Numbered from the stretch's first letter, positions 54,314-63,222 are shown. The stretch: DNA of 64,000 nucleotides from Maribacter spongiicola (GCF_004364165.1 NZ_SOAY01000012.1:62001-126000), one strand, 5' to 3'. Made by a program: numbers and translations. Notes: a model not told the origin generated them from the sequence alone.

Positions 54314-56542
54314 ATGATCAAATACTTAAAAACAGTACACGTTTTTATTTGCGCTATATTAATAACATTCAGCGTAACTGCACAAGAACACCCAAGCCTA
54401 ATTCTTACCAAAGCGGGTGTTGAAAAAATAAGAGCAGAATTAGGTTCTGTGCCTTTATTTGATGCATCGTTACAAAAGTTAAAAGCAGAGATCGATGCCG
54501 AAATCGCTTTAGGCATCGACACACCTATACCAAAAGATTATTCTGGTGGCTATACGCATGTTCGTCATAAACGCAACATGATCGTCATGCAACAGGCTGG
54601 TGTTTTATATCAAATATTAGATGATGAAAAGTATGCGAAGTATGTAAAAGACATGCTTATGCAATATGAAGGAATTTATAAAACACTACCACTGCACCCG
54701 AAAACAAGATCTTATGCTCGTGGTAAATTGTTTTGGCAATGTTTAAACGATTCTAACTGGTTGGTTTACGTGAGCCAAGCTTACGATTGTGTATATAATT
54801 ACCTAAGTGCAGCCGAAAGAAAAAAGCTAGAAAAAAACCTTTTCAAACCATTCGCAGATCACATTTCAGTTGATAGTCCGCAATTCTACCAAAGAGTACA
54901 CAACCATAGTACGTGGGGTAATGCGGCTGTTGGCATGATCGGTTTAGTAATGAATGATAAAGAATTAATTGATCGCGCTTTATACGGTATTCCAGATTTA
55001 AAGATGGACAAAACTGCTATGGACGATGATGGCGGATTTATTAATAAAGAAGGAAAAGCCGGATTCTTAGCAAACATAGAAGAACCTTTTTCTCCTGACG
55101 GGTATTATAATGAAGGTCCGTACTACCAGCGTTATGCGATGTATCCATTTTTGATTTTTGCGGAAGGATTACACAATGTAAAACCAGAAGTGAAAATTTT
55201 TGAATACAAGGACGGTGTACTTTTAAAATCAATCAATGCTCTTTTAAATTTATCTGATGCAGATGGAGATTTCTTTCCCCTTAACGATGGTCAAAAAGGA
55301 ATGTCTTATTACAACGATGCTTTGGTTACCGCTGTAGATATTTCTTATTATTTCGGAAATCAAGACCCCGGATTGCTAAGTATCGCAGAAAAGCAAAATA
55401 AAGTATTATTAGATGATTCCGGATTGGCAGTTGCTCTTGGAGTGAAAAATGGAAAAGCAAAACCTTTTGATAAAAAATCAATTAATTTATCTGATGGACC
55501 TAACGGAAAACAAGGTGGTGTCGGTATTTTACGAAGCGATGATTTAGAACTTGTTTTTAAATATGCAGCACAAGGGTCAAGTCATGGTCACTATGATAAG
55601 TTATCCTGCTCCTTCTACGAAAATGGCAATGAACTATTGCAAGATTACGGATTGGCTCGTTTTGTAAATATTGAACAGAAAGGTGGTGGTAACTATCTCA
55701 AGGAAAATAAAACTTGGGCAAAACAAACTATTGCCCACAACACCCTTGTACAAAATGAGAAATCTCACTATCAAGGCAAATATGATATTGGTAGCAAGCA
55801 CCATCCAGATCTGTATCTTTTTGATGATTCTAATGCCGATATACAAATTGTTAGTGCTATAGAGACTAATGCGTATCCTGGTACAGAGATGCACAGAACA
55901 ATGGCCATTATTAAAGATGATGCATTTGAAAAGCCTTTCATGCTTGATATACTTCGAGTTAAGTCTGATAGCACCAACCAATATGATTTACCCTTTTATT
56001 TTATGGGTCAAGTATTGAACACAAATTTTGAATACGAAGTTCCTAAAACATTGGAGCCTTTAGGTGCTGATAATGGGTATCAACATTTATGGTCAGAAGG
56101 CTGTGGAAGCATAACAGAAGAAAACACTAAATTAAGTTGGTTAGATAAAGGGAAATTCTACACCTTAACCGCTGCAACATCAAAAGATGACGAGCTAAGG
56201 TTTGTACGAATAGGTGCAAATGACCCTGAATTTAATTTACGAAGAGAGGCTGGTTTTATTATCCGCAGAAAAGATACTCAAAACACACTTTTTGTTTCAG
56301 CGATCGAAGCACATGGCAGCTATAGTCCGGTTTCAGAATCTGCCGTTAATTCTAATAGTTCTATTTCAGCATTAAAAGTAGTTTTAGACACTGTAGATTA
56401 CACTGCTATTTCAATAACTACCGCAAAAGATGCTACCAAACTATTTATTATTGCAAATACAAATGCTTCAAAAGAAGCTACGCATACATTAAAAATTAAC
56501 GATAAGAATTATGAATGGTCTGGTTCTTATTATTTTAAATAA
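54314..56542 (+). CDS. PL17 exolytic oligoalginate lyase
   Basis: PL17 enzymes cut unsaturated oligoalginates to monouronate. The signal peptide ends SVTAQ (about 24). An alpha/alpha-toroid follows (about 30-370), with the catalytic pair N and H in RVHNHSTWGNAAVG and the segment YYNEGPYYQRYAMYPF. The heparinase II/III-like beta-sheet domain contains SSHGHYDKLSCSFY, with the family Tyr and His. Length (742) is typical. It probably acts in the periplasm on products of the PL6 and PL7 enzymes. It is followed by kdgF after 20 bp. Confidence 0.93.
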   Translation: MIKYLKTVHVFICAILITFSVTAQEHPSLILTKAGVEKIRAELGSVPLFDASLQKLKAEIDAEIALGIDTPIPKDYSGGYTHVRHKRNMIVMQQAGVLYQILDDEKYAKYVKDMLMQYEGIYKTLPLHPKTRSYARGKLFWQCLNDSNWLVYVSQAYDCVYNYLSAAERKKLEKNLFKPFADHISVDSPQFYQRVHNHSTWGNAAVGMIGLVMNDKELIDRALYGIPDLKMDKTAMDDDGGFINKEGKAGFLANIEEPFSPDGYYNEGPYYQRYAMYPFLIFAEGLHNVKPEVKIFEYKDGVLLKSINALLNLSDADGDFFPLNDGQKGMSYYNDALVTAVDISYYFGNQDPGLLSIAEKQNKVLLDDSGLAVALGVKNGKAKPFDKKSINLSDGPNGKQGGVGILRSDDLELVFKYAAQGSSHGHYDKLSCSFYENGNELLQDYGLARFVNIEQKGGGNYLKENKTWAKQTIAHNTLVQNEKSHYQGKYDIGSKHHPDLYLFDDSNADIQIVSAIETNAYPGTEMHRTMAIIKDDAFEKPFMLDILRVKSDSTNQYDLPFYFMGQVLNTNFEYEVPKTLEPLGADNGYQHLWSEGCGSITEENTKLSWLDKGKFYTLTAATSKDDELRFVRIGANDPEFNLRREAGFIIRRKDTQNTLFVSAIEAHGSYSPVSESAVNSNSSISALKVVLDTVDYTAISITTAKDATKLFIIANTNASKEATHTLKINDKNYEWSGSYYFK

Positions 56543-56562
56543 AAATTAAAAGAATAAAAATT

Positions 56563-56937
56563 ATGAAAAGATTCAGTGAAAAGTACGTCATTACTAAAGA
56601 CATGGAATGGGAAGTACTTGGTGGTGGAGTATCAAGAAAGTTTTTAGGTTATGACAACCAAATCATGATGGTTAGAGTAAAATTCGACAAAGGAGCATTA
56701 GGTGCACCTCACCAACATTTTCACACACAAGCTACTTACTGTGTTTCAGGTAAATTCGAATTTGTTATCGATGGCGAAAAGCAAATCGTAGAAGCAGGTG
56801 ACGGAGTTTATATTGAACCAAATTTGTTACATAGTGCGGTTTGCCTTGAAGAAGGGGAACTTATTGATACTTTTAGCCCTGTCAGAGAAGATTTCTTAAG
56901 TGGTGTGGGTCCATCTTATTTTGGAGATAAAGAATAA
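56563..56937 (+). CDS. kdgF: KdgF, unsaturated uronate ring-opening cupin
   Basis: KdgF speeds the conversion of 4,5-unsaturated monouronates to the linear keto sugar DEH. The 124-residue single cupin has metal ligands H50, H52, Q56 and H90 (APHQHFHTQ, NLLHSAV) and the FSPVREDFL end with R108, all as in KdgF. It has no signal peptide, so it is predicted to be cytoplasmic. This implies that unsaturated monouronate is imported before opening, unless opening also happens spontaneously outside. It is the last gene of the operon before a hairpin terminator. Confidence 0.9.
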   Translation: MKRFSEKYVITKDMEWEVLGGGVSRKFLGYDNQIMMVRVKFDKGALGAPHQHFHTQATYCVSGKFEFVIDGEKQIVEAGDGVYIEPNLLHSAVCLEEGELIDTFSPVREDFLSGVGPSYFGDKE

Positions 56938-56941
56938 AGTA

Positions 56942-56984
56942 AAATCTGTTTGTAGCTCTTCTAGTGACTACAAACAGATTTCTT
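56942..56984 (+). terminator. Terminator hairpin after kdgF
   Basis: AAATCTGTTTGTAG (56942-56955) pairs perfectly with CTACAAACAGATTT (56968-56981). A short TTCTT tract follows. It closes the PL6-PL17-kdgF operon. Confidence 0.75.
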
Positions 56985-57027
56985 AAAATATTATTTATAA
57001 TAATATTTAAATGCTGAACCAATACTT

Positions 57028-57245
57028 ATGACAACAGAAAATATGTCCTTCTCAGGAAAATTTAAAAAAAAATGTCTCAAAGATTTTGGTCCAGCATTTT
57101 TTATTATTGGTTAAGTTCTGGGTACCAGTAGCGTTATCGCATTGATTATATTGGGAGCTAAGTATATTCTTAGCCTTTATGAGTACTGTTACTCTTCTGT
57201 ATGATTAAAACATTCAGTTATGCTGTTTCCCTAATGCTAAATTAA
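57028..57245 (+). pseudogene. Remnant of an Nramp-family metal transporter gene
   Basis: From ATG 57028 the frame reads ...CLKDFGPAFFIIG-stop-VLGTSSV, then IALIILGAKYILSL. This resembles the first transmembrane segments of Nramp transporters (GPxFxxxGxVLGTGSVT...GAKYG). An in-frame TAA interrupts it. Near 57177 the similarity moves to another frame (L-stop-VLLLFC, fitting the LLWVLLLxC segment with TGG changed to TGA). It ends about 57245, so only the N-terminal ~70 codons remain. The rest of the 56985-57660 stretch holds nothing else I recognise. Confidence 0.5.
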
Positions 57246-57671
57246 AAATGCTATTGACATAATCTTTATCTGGATACACTTAAATCTTTGATAATTTTTT
57301 TTTAAACTATCATTTTGAATACTACTTGTGTATTGTCAAATTTATCAGCTGAACTTTACCTACATATCACCTTTTAATCCAATTTTCCTTATAGTTTAAA
57401 CGGGTGCGTGCAGAGTTTCGACTTCGAAAAATAAAGCGAGAACAATCGAAATTAAGATGCTAATTCCCTGATGGCGATAATAGACCATATAATAGTTGAA
57501 ATATAGATGGAAAACCGTTAAAGCATATACAAATGGTGAAATATGACATTAAAAGTTTCAAGAGGAGTTATTTAACATATATATCGTGATTGTATTAAGA
57601 GGTAACTTGAAAAATACAACCCTACTAAATTATTAAATGTAAAATTCCATTCTTTTCACGAATAAATAATA

Positions 57672-57714
57672 TATATTTGGTAAACCAATTTGGGCAACCA
57701 ATTTGGGCAACCAA
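57672..57714 (+). promoter_or_regulatory. Orphan promoter with triple operator, no gene behind it
   Basis: TATATTTG (57672-57679) is a perfect -7 element. It is followed by TTGGTAAACCAA (57677-57688), TTGGGCAACCAA (57690-57701) and TTGGGCAACCAA (57703-57714), again in exact 13-bp phase. The last two carry a central GGGC change. No intact gene follows: GTG at 57734 opens only eight codons (MKKLKNF). A short open stretch without a start (57752 on, AILSILNESKTNLLLKT) may be a relic. Confidence 0.65.
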
Positions 57715-57886
57715 AAAAAGCAATCATATTAACGTGAAAAAACTGAAAAATTTTTAAAGCAATATTGAGCATATTAAATGAAAGCAAGACAAACTTGTTG
57801 TTAAAAACAATCATTGAACAAAATTTAACCTATTAGTTGGTTGAAGCATATGGTGCAGAAAGTAAGTTGTTTGAGTTATTTTTTTA

Positions 57887-57920
57887 AGATTGCTGGCTTG
57901 TTAAGCGGGCCAGCAAATCT
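57887..57920 (+). terminator. Hairpin downstream of the orphan promoter
   Basis: AGATTGCTGGC (57887-57897) pairs with GCCAGCAAATCT (57909-57920) with one bulged A, and a T-rich tract follows. With the promoter at 57672 it would bound a transcript of roughly 240 nt, either what is left of a deleted gene or a small RNA. Confidence 0.5.
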
Positions 57921-58002
57921 TTCTAAATTATTATTTTCAGTGAATTCCTAAGATTAAAGTCTTGAATAATTTGATAACACCGTTAATTTCTTAAATTTAT
58001 AT

Positions 58003-58034
58003 AACCAATCTGGTAAACCAATCTGGTTAAATAA
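58003..58034 (+). promoter_or_regulatory. Operator upstream of the GntR gene (autoregulation)
   Basis: A half site AACCAAT (58003-58009), the full palindrome CTGGTAAACCAA (58010-58021) and a half site CTGGTTAAATAA (58023-58034) keep the 13-bp phase seen at the other three sites. It ends 12 bp before the gntR ATG. TTTG at 57970-57973 with TAAATTTA 18 bp later is a plausible promoter. Confidence 0.7.
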
Positions 58035-58046
58035 TAAATGTGATAT

Positions 58047-58748
58047 ATGAAATTAGAAATTCTTACTAAAAATGATAATCAAGAGCTACAAAACGAGATT
58101 ATTTCTAAAATTCGAGATTTAATAAATTATAAAAATCTTGAACCAGGTGATAAATTACCTTCAGAAAGAATGCTATCTGAACGTTTTGAAGTTAGTAGAA
58201 GTAATGTACGCGAGGCCATTCAAAAACTTGAATTTTACGGCATATTAAAATCAAAACCACAAAGTGGAACTTTCGTAGCCGATATTGGGCAAGTAGCTAT
58301 GAATGGAATGATGGAAGACATTCTTGGCCTAGAAGACCCCGATTTTAAATCTTTGGTCGAGACAAGAATTCTTCTTGAACTTAAAACTGTAAGATTAGCG
58401 GCCCAAAGAAGAACTGAAGAAGATTTAGTAAAAATGGAAGCCGCATTAGATGCGTACAAAGAAAAAGTAACAAATAATGAAGATGCTGTTCAAGAAGATT
58501 TACTTTTTCATTTATCAATAGCTCAAGCCTGTAGAAATAGTACGATTAATAGAATGATGCTGATTATTACACCTGAAATCATCAACAACTTTGAAAAATA
58601 TCATGTTTGTGACAAGAATCAAGCATCAAAACGAGTCATAGAGCATCAGAATATATTTGAAGCGATAAAAGAACAAGACACGCAGAAAGCTAAAGATATG
58701 ATGAAGGTTCATTTCAAAGAGCTTTACAGTTATTGTTATAATATCTAG
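58047..58748 (+). CDS. GntR-family (FadR/FCD) regulator of the alginate cluster
   Basis: The winged HTH (about 20-75) includes LEPGDKLPSERMLSERFEVS and RSNVREAIQKLEFYGILKSK, and SGTFVA is the wing. The C-terminal FCD ligand domain (about 95-225) has the metal/ligand residues in FHLSIAQA and IEHQNIFEAIKEQD. FCD regulators of uronate pathways usually repress and release DNA on binding a keto-uronate such as KDG or DEH. FadR-type proteins bind TGGTnnnACCA-like palindromes, and four such arrays lie in this cluster, one just before this gene. I infer autoregulated control of lyases, transporter and the divergent isomerase operon. Confidence 0.9.
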   Translation: MKLEILTKNDNQELQNEIISKIRDLINYKNLEPGDKLPSERMLSERFEVSRSNVREAIQKLEFYGILKSKPQSGTFVADIGQVAMNGMMEDILGLEDPDFKSLVETRILLELKTVRLAAQRRTEEDLVKMEAALDAYKEKVTNNEDAVQEDLLFHLSIAQACRNSTINRMMLIITPEIINNFEKYHVCDKNQASKRVIEHQNIFEAIKEQDTQKAKDMMKVHFKELYSYCYNI

Positions 58749-58849
58749 AATGTACAAACCATATATTCTTATTACCAATTAAATAAAGGATTTTTCTAGA
58801 TAATCGATGACACTATAATAGCCAAGCCAAAACCAAATAAAATAGAATT

Positions 58850-60151
58850 ATGAAAATTAAAGGATTAAGATGGTGGGTTATTGCATTGATTGCAATAGCT
58901 ACTATTATCAATTATATTGATCGTCAGTCTATCGGAGTTCTTTGGCCAGATATTGCAGAAGACTTATTTCCTGAAAGTTCAAATGATGAACGAAAAGAAA
59001 TCTTTGCCACTATTTCAGTTGTTTTCATGTTCGCCTATGCTTTTGGGCAGGCTATTTTCGGTAAAATCTTAGATTGGCTTGGTACAAGAATTGGTTTTGC
59101 TATTTCAATCGGTATTTGGTCAATTGCCACAGCATTACACGCCTTAGCACAAGGAGTATTAAGTTTTGGAATATTCAGAACTATTTTAGGAATCGCAGAA
59201 GCTGGTAACTGGCCAGGCGCAGCTAAAGCAAATGGAGAGTGGTTTCCAACTGAAGAAAGAGCATTTGCGCAGGGCTTATTTAACTCTGGAGCCGCTATTG
59301 GGGGCATTATAGCTATACCTGCAATTGCTACAATGACCATATACTTCAGCTGGCAAATGATATTTATTTTAGTTGGTGCACTAGGGTTGCTATGGTTAAT
59401 ACCTTGGTTACTATTAGTAAAAGCTCCACCAAAAAATCATCCATGGATTTCTGATGAAGAAAGAAATTACATCTTAACAGGCCAAAAAAATCAAGATATT
59501 GATAATGACGGTACTACAGACGAAGGGTATAATCCAGATACTTCAAAACTTCTAAAGCATAAACAGAGCTGGGGCGTAATCATTGCATCAGCTGCAATTG
59601 ATCCTATCTGGTGGTTATTCGTGGTATGGATACCTATTTATCTAAACGAAGTTTATGGTATGGATGTAAAAACAATAGGTATTTATGGATGGGTACCTTA
59701 TGTAGGTGCTATGATAGGTGCTTGGTTTGGCGGTCTATTTGCTCAAAATCGCATAAAAGCAGGTTGGACTGTTGATAAGACTAGGAAAATTATAATTACC
59801 ATAGGATGCCTAATTATGTTACCTAGTTTATTGGCAATGTCTAACCCAGGTGGACCTACAGGAGCCGTACTAATAATGGCACTTATATTATTTGGTTTCC
59901 AAACCGCAATCGGTAATGTTCAAACATTACCTAGTGATTTTTTCGGAGGTAAAACAATAGGAACTTTATCAGGTATAGCAGGTATGGCTGCCAAGTTAAC
60001 AGCTGCCGCATTAATTTATTTGGTGCCTTGGTTAACATCTGGAGGTAACTATACACCGGCTTTTGTCATCGGCGCAACAATGGCTATAATAGCTTTAGCT
60101 AGCATATGGTTATTATGCGGTAAAATTGAACCGTTAAATGAAAATAAATAA
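58850..60151 (+). CDS. MFS permease, hexuronate/ACS-type
   Basis: A 12-helix major facilitator (433 residues) starts KGLRWWVIALIAIATIINYIDRQ, with the ACS-family NYIDRxxIG motif, FRTILGIAEAGNWPGAAKA and EWFPTEERAFAQGLFNSG, all as in ExuT/hexuronate and anion:cation symporters. A soluble middle loop (about 200-235, NQDIDNDGTTDEGYNPD) separates the two halves. It should bring unsaturated monouronate or DEH across the inner membrane. It is 101 bp after gntR and 33 bp before the reductase gene, so it is probably cotranscribed with the latter. Confidence 0.9.
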   Translation: MKIKGLRWWVIALIAIATIINYIDRQSIGVLWPDIAEDLFPESSNDERKEIFATISVVFMFAYAFGQAIFGKILDWLGTRIGFAISIGIWSIATALHALAQGVLSFGIFRTILGIAEAGNWPGAAKANGEWFPTEERAFAQGLFNSGAAIGGIIAIPAIATMTIYFSWQMIFILVGALGLLWLIPWLLLVKAPPKNHPWISDEERNYILTGQKNQDIDNDGTTDEGYNPDTSKLLKHKQSWGVIIASAAIDPIWWLFVVWIPIYLNEVYGMDVKTIGIYGWVPYVGAMIGAWFGGLFAQNRIKAGWTVDKTRKIIITIGCLIMLPSLLAMSNPGGPTGAVLIMALILFGFQTAIGNVQTLPSDFFGGKTIGTLSGIAGMAAKLTAAALIYLVPWLTSGGNYTPAFVIGATMAIIALASIWLLCGKIEPLNENK

Positions 60152-60184
60152 ACTGAATTAAGAATAGAATAAAATAATTATAAC

Positions 60185-60946
60185 ATGAGTACAGAAGGAA
60201 AAATAGCAGTAATTACAGGAGCAACTGGAGGAATCGGTTTTGAAGTTGCTAAAAGATTAGGACAAGACGGGTTCACCGTTATCTTAAACGGTATAGATGA
60301 CGCAGCTGGTGCTGAAAGAATTAAAGAACTTACCGCAGAAGGTATTACTGCCGAGTACGTAGGGTTTGATGTTACCAATGAAGAGGCGGTAACTAAAAAC
60401 ATCAGAGCAATTGGTGACAAATATGGTAAAATAGATACACTTGTAAACAATGCAGGTGGTTTAGGCGGTAGATCTCGTTTCGAAGAAATGACTACTGAGT
60501 TTTACAGATCTGTTATGGCATTAAACCTTGATTCAACTTTCTTCGCTTCAAGAGCAGCTATACCTTACCTTAAAAAAGGTGTACACCCATCAATCATTAA
60601 CTATACATCTAACGCAGCTTGGACAGCTGGTGGACCAGGTGCTGGTATCTACGGTACTTCTAAAGCTGGTGTTAATGCAATAACTAGAGCTTTAGCTAAA
60701 GATCTTGCCGAATACGGTATTAGAGTAAATGCAGTATCTCCTGGCACTATCGATACTCCTTTCCACGCACAAATCAAAGCTACTAAACCAGAAGTTTTTG
60801 CTTCATGGGCAAATAACATTATGTTAGGTAGATTAGGTCAACCTGGTGATGTTGCCGGTGTAGTTTCTTTCCTTGCTGGTAAAGATGCAGCTTTCATTAC
60901 TGCAGAAACTATACAAATTGGTGGCGGTCAAGCTTTAGGTATCTAG
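60185..60946 (+). CDS. SDR-family oxidoreductase, probable DEH reductase
   Basis: The enzyme is predicted to reduce 4-deoxy-L-erythro-5-hexoseulose uronate (DEH) to 2-keto-3-deoxygluconate with NAD(P)H. The 253-residue classical SDR has the cofactor loop TGATGGIG (11-18), NNAG (88-91) and the catalytic triad S142, Y156 and K160. The neighbourhood (PL17, KdgF, uronate permease, KdgK) fits the DEH reductases known from marine alginate degraders. Other substrates such as fructuronate are possible. A strong terminator follows. Confidence 0.88.
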   Translation: MSTEGKIAVITGATGGIGFEVAKRLGQDGFTVILNGIDDAAGAERIKELTAEGITAEYVGFDVTNEEAVTKNIRAIGDKYGKIDTLVNNAGGLGGRSRFEEMTTEFYRSVMALNLDSTFFASRAAIPYLKKGVHPSIINYTSNAAWTAGGPGAGIYGTSKAGVNAITRALAKDLAEYGIRVNAVSPGTIDTPFHAQIKATKPEVFASWANNIMLGRLGQPGDVAGVVSFLAGKDAAFITAETIQIGGGQALGI

Positions 60947-60971
60947 TAGATAGAAATTATTTACACAATAT

Positions 60972-61010
60972 AAAAAAGCGTTATTGTAATCTTACAATAA
61001 CGCTTTTTCT
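60972..61010. terminator. Bidirectional intrinsic terminator
   Basis: AAAAGCGTTATTGTAA and TTACAATAACGCTTTT pair perfectly around TC. The hairpin lies between the convergent reductase and LacI genes, and its end overlaps the LacI stop codon at 61009-61011. Confidence 0.92.
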
Positions 61011-62025
61011 ATTTAGACGAATCGCGTATAATCAGTTCTGAGTCTAAAATGATTTTATTTAAAGATTGTATCACAACATCTGTATCAACATAGCTTAAAA
61101 AAGTCTCAGCGGCCAGTTTGCCTATTTGTTCGCTATGCTGACTAACACTTGTAATCGAAGGGGTTACTAAAGATGTAAAAGGCTCGTTACCAAACCCCAC
61201 TAATTTAATTTCTTCCGGTACTTTTATATTTTTCTCCTTTAAAACTTGTAGCGCGCCTAACGCAGCATAATCACTGGCTACATAAATGGCATCGGGTCTA
61301 TTTTTTAATGCTAATAATTTTTCTATTTGTTGCCTTCCATCTTCTAAGGTCAAGCTACTCTCAATCAATAATTCATCATCATGTGGTAAATTATGTTTTT
61401 TTATCGCATCAATATATCCCCTAATTCTGTTATTGAAAATTCGAGTTCTACGGTATCCACCAATATGTGCAATTCTCTTACATCCTTGCGCTATTAAATG
61501 TTCAACGATCATATGACTGCTGTCATAATCATTAATACCTACATAATCTACATTTAGATCATTCTCTCCCCTATCGAACAGTATTAAAGGTATTCCGTAA
61601 GATTTTATTTTTTCGTAGTAAGACAGGTCTACCGTTTCATTTGCCATTGAAGCAATGATACCATCTACTTGTGTATATAAAAGAGCATCTATATTCTTAC
61701 ATTCTTTTTCAAAAGACTCGTTAGATTGAGTTATTATAATATTATAGCCTGCTTTATTAAGCACCTTTTCCATATTCTCGACCACCGAAGAGAAAAAGTG
61801 ACTGTTTGTTCTAGGCACAATAAGTCCCACCAAATTACTTTTTCCTTTTCTAAGGGCACTTGCTAGATGATTTGGCTGGTAATTTAACTCTTTGGCTACC
61901 TTCTTAACAGCTTTTTTTGTTTTTACACTTATGCGTGCATCATCATTCAACGCTTTAGAAACCGCTGCCGTTGAAATACTTAAAACATTTGCAATGTCTT
62001 TTAAAGTTGTTCTTTTTTTATTCAA
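61009..62025 (-). CDS. LacI-family repressor, TTG start
   Basis: The HTH (TTLKDIANVLSISTAAVSKAL), hinge (NYQPNHLASALRKGKSNLVG) and periplasmic-binding-like ligand domain (LIVPRTNSHFFSSVVENMEK, GGYRRTRIFNNRIRGYIDAI, VGFGNEPFTSLVTPSITSV) are complete. The start must be TTG at 62025: an in-frame TAA lies 12 bp upstream and the first internal ATG comes after the HTH. AGAAG just before it can serve as ribosome site. It is divergent from kdgK, and two 16-bp inverted operators lie between them. LacI sites typically have a central CG, as these do. The effector is probably a sugar acid or phosphate of the pathway. Confidence 0.92.
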   Translation of the reverse strand: MNKKRTTLKDIANVLSISTAAVSKALNDDARISVKTKKAVKKVAKELNYQPNHLASALRKGKSNLVGLIVPRTNSHFFSSVVENMEKVLNKAGYNIIITQSNESFEKECKNIDALLYTQVDGIIASMANETVDLSYYEKIKSYGIPLILFDRGENDLNVDYVGINDYDSSHMIVEHLIAQGCKRIAHIGGYRRTRIFNNRIRGYIDAIKKHNLPHDDELLIESSLTLEDGRQQIEKLLALKNRPDAIYVASDYAALGALQVLKEKNIKVPEEIKLVGFGNEPFTSLVTPSITSVSQHSEQIGKLAAETFLSYVDTDVVIQSLNKIILDSELIIRDSSK

Positions 62026-62042
62026 CTTCTTTTTTTATATTT

Positions 62043-62138
62043 GTTTAATCGATTAACCAAAAGTAAGACTTTAATTCACTTAATCAAAAAATGTCTTTTT
62101 TTGGTTATTTTTTACCTTAAATGGTTAATCGATTAAAC
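62043..62138. promoter_or_regulatory. Pair of inverted LacI-type operators between lacI and kdgK
   Basis: GTTTAATCGATTAACC (62043-62058) and GGTTAATCGATTAAAC (62123-62138) are exact reverse complements of each other with the core TTAATCGATTAA. Their centres are 80 bp apart. One lies 18 bp upstream of the LacI TTG start and the other 38 bp before the kdgK ATG, suited to DNA looping and joint control of both genes. Confidence 0.85.
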
Positions 62139-62175
62139 AAACGATAAATCAGTATATATTAAACTTAATATTCAC

Positions 62176-63222
62176 ATGAAAAAAGTAGTAACATTCGGCG
62201 AGATTATGCTTCGCTTAGCACCAGAAGGATTTTTAAGATTTTCACAAGCAAATAGATTTGATGCTATTTACGGTGGTGGCGAATCTAACGTAGCTGTTTC
62301 TTTAGCTAATTATGGCGTTCCTGTAGATTTCGTAACTCGTTTACCAAAGAATGATATTGGTGAATGTGCAATGATGGAAATGCGTAAAAGAGGTGTTGGT
62401 GTAGATAAAATTGTTTACGGTGGCGATCGTTTAGGCATCTATTTCTTAGAAACTGGTGCAGTATCTAGAGGTAGTAAAGTAGTATACGATAGAGCACATT
62501 CTGCTATTGCTGAAATTGAATCTGGCATGATCGATTGGGATGCTGTTTTTGAAGGTGTAGAATGGTTTCATTGGACGGGTATTACACCTGCAATTTCTCA
62601 AGGAGCTGCAGATGTTTGTTTAGAAGCTGTAAAAGCTGCTAGTGCAAAAGGAATTACTATTTCTACAGATTTAAATTATAGAGCTAAACTTTGGACATTC
62701 TGTGATGATGCTCATAGAGAAAAAATCATGTCTGGTTTAACTGAATACTGTGATGTTATTTTAGGTAACGAAGAAGATGCTGAAAAGCACTTTGGTATTC
62801 ACCCAGAAGGACTTGATGTTCATAAAGATGGTGCTGACGTAAAAGCGGAAGCTTTCTTATCTGTATGTAAGCAGATGATGAAGAAATTCCCAAAAGCTAA
62901 AAAGGTAATTACAACCTTAAGAGGTTCTATTTCTGCATCGCACAACACATGGGCAGGTGTATTATGGGATGGTACTAAAATGTACGAAACTCGTCAATAC
63001 CAGATTACAGATATCGTTGACCGTGTTGGTGGTGGTGATTCTTTCATGGGTGGTTTGATCTACGGATTATTGAAATACCCAGAGGATGATCAGAATGCAC
63101 TTGATTTTGCAGTTGCTGCATCTTGTTTAAAGCATACTATTAAAGGTGATGCCAACCTTGTAACAGTTTCTGAAGTTGAGAAACTTATGGGCGGTGATGC
63201 TTCTGGTAGAGTTGCTAGATAA
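62176..63222 (+). CDS. kdgK: 2-keto-3-deoxygluconate kinase (PfkB family)
   Basis: KdgK converts KDG to KDPG. The 348-residue PfkB-type kinase has MKKVVTFGEIMLRLAPEGF, the substrate-side YGGGESNVAVSLANYG, and the catalytic anion-hole motif VDRVGGGDSFMGG with the base Asp at about 289. A fairly long insertion after 215 (GLDVHKDGADVKAEAF) is seen in Bacteroidetes members. It follows LacI operators and precedes the phosphofructokinase gene by 38 bp. KDPG aldolase is expected nearby but is not in the window. Confidence 0.92.
   Translation: MKKVVTFGEIMLRLAPEGFLRFSQANRFDAIYGGGESNVAVSLANYGVPVDFVTRLPKNDIGECAMMEMRKRGVGVDKIVYGGDRLGIYFLETGAVSRGSKVVYDRAHSAIAEIESGMIDWDAVFEGVEWFHWTGITPAISQGAADVCLEAVKAASAKGITISTDLNYRAKLWTFCDDAHREKIMSGLTEYCDVILGNEEDAEKHFGIHPEGLDVHKDGADVKAEAFLSVCKQMMKKFPKAKKVITTLRGSISASHNTWAGVLWDGTKMYETRQYQITDIVDRVGGGDSFMGGLIYGLLKYPEDDQNALDFAVAASCLKHTIKGDANLVTVSEVEKLMGGDASGRVAR

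Noticed and set aside
57720-57880. A small protein gene behind the triple operator
   Set aside because: The only start-bearing frame stops after eight codons and the longer open stretch lacks a start codon.
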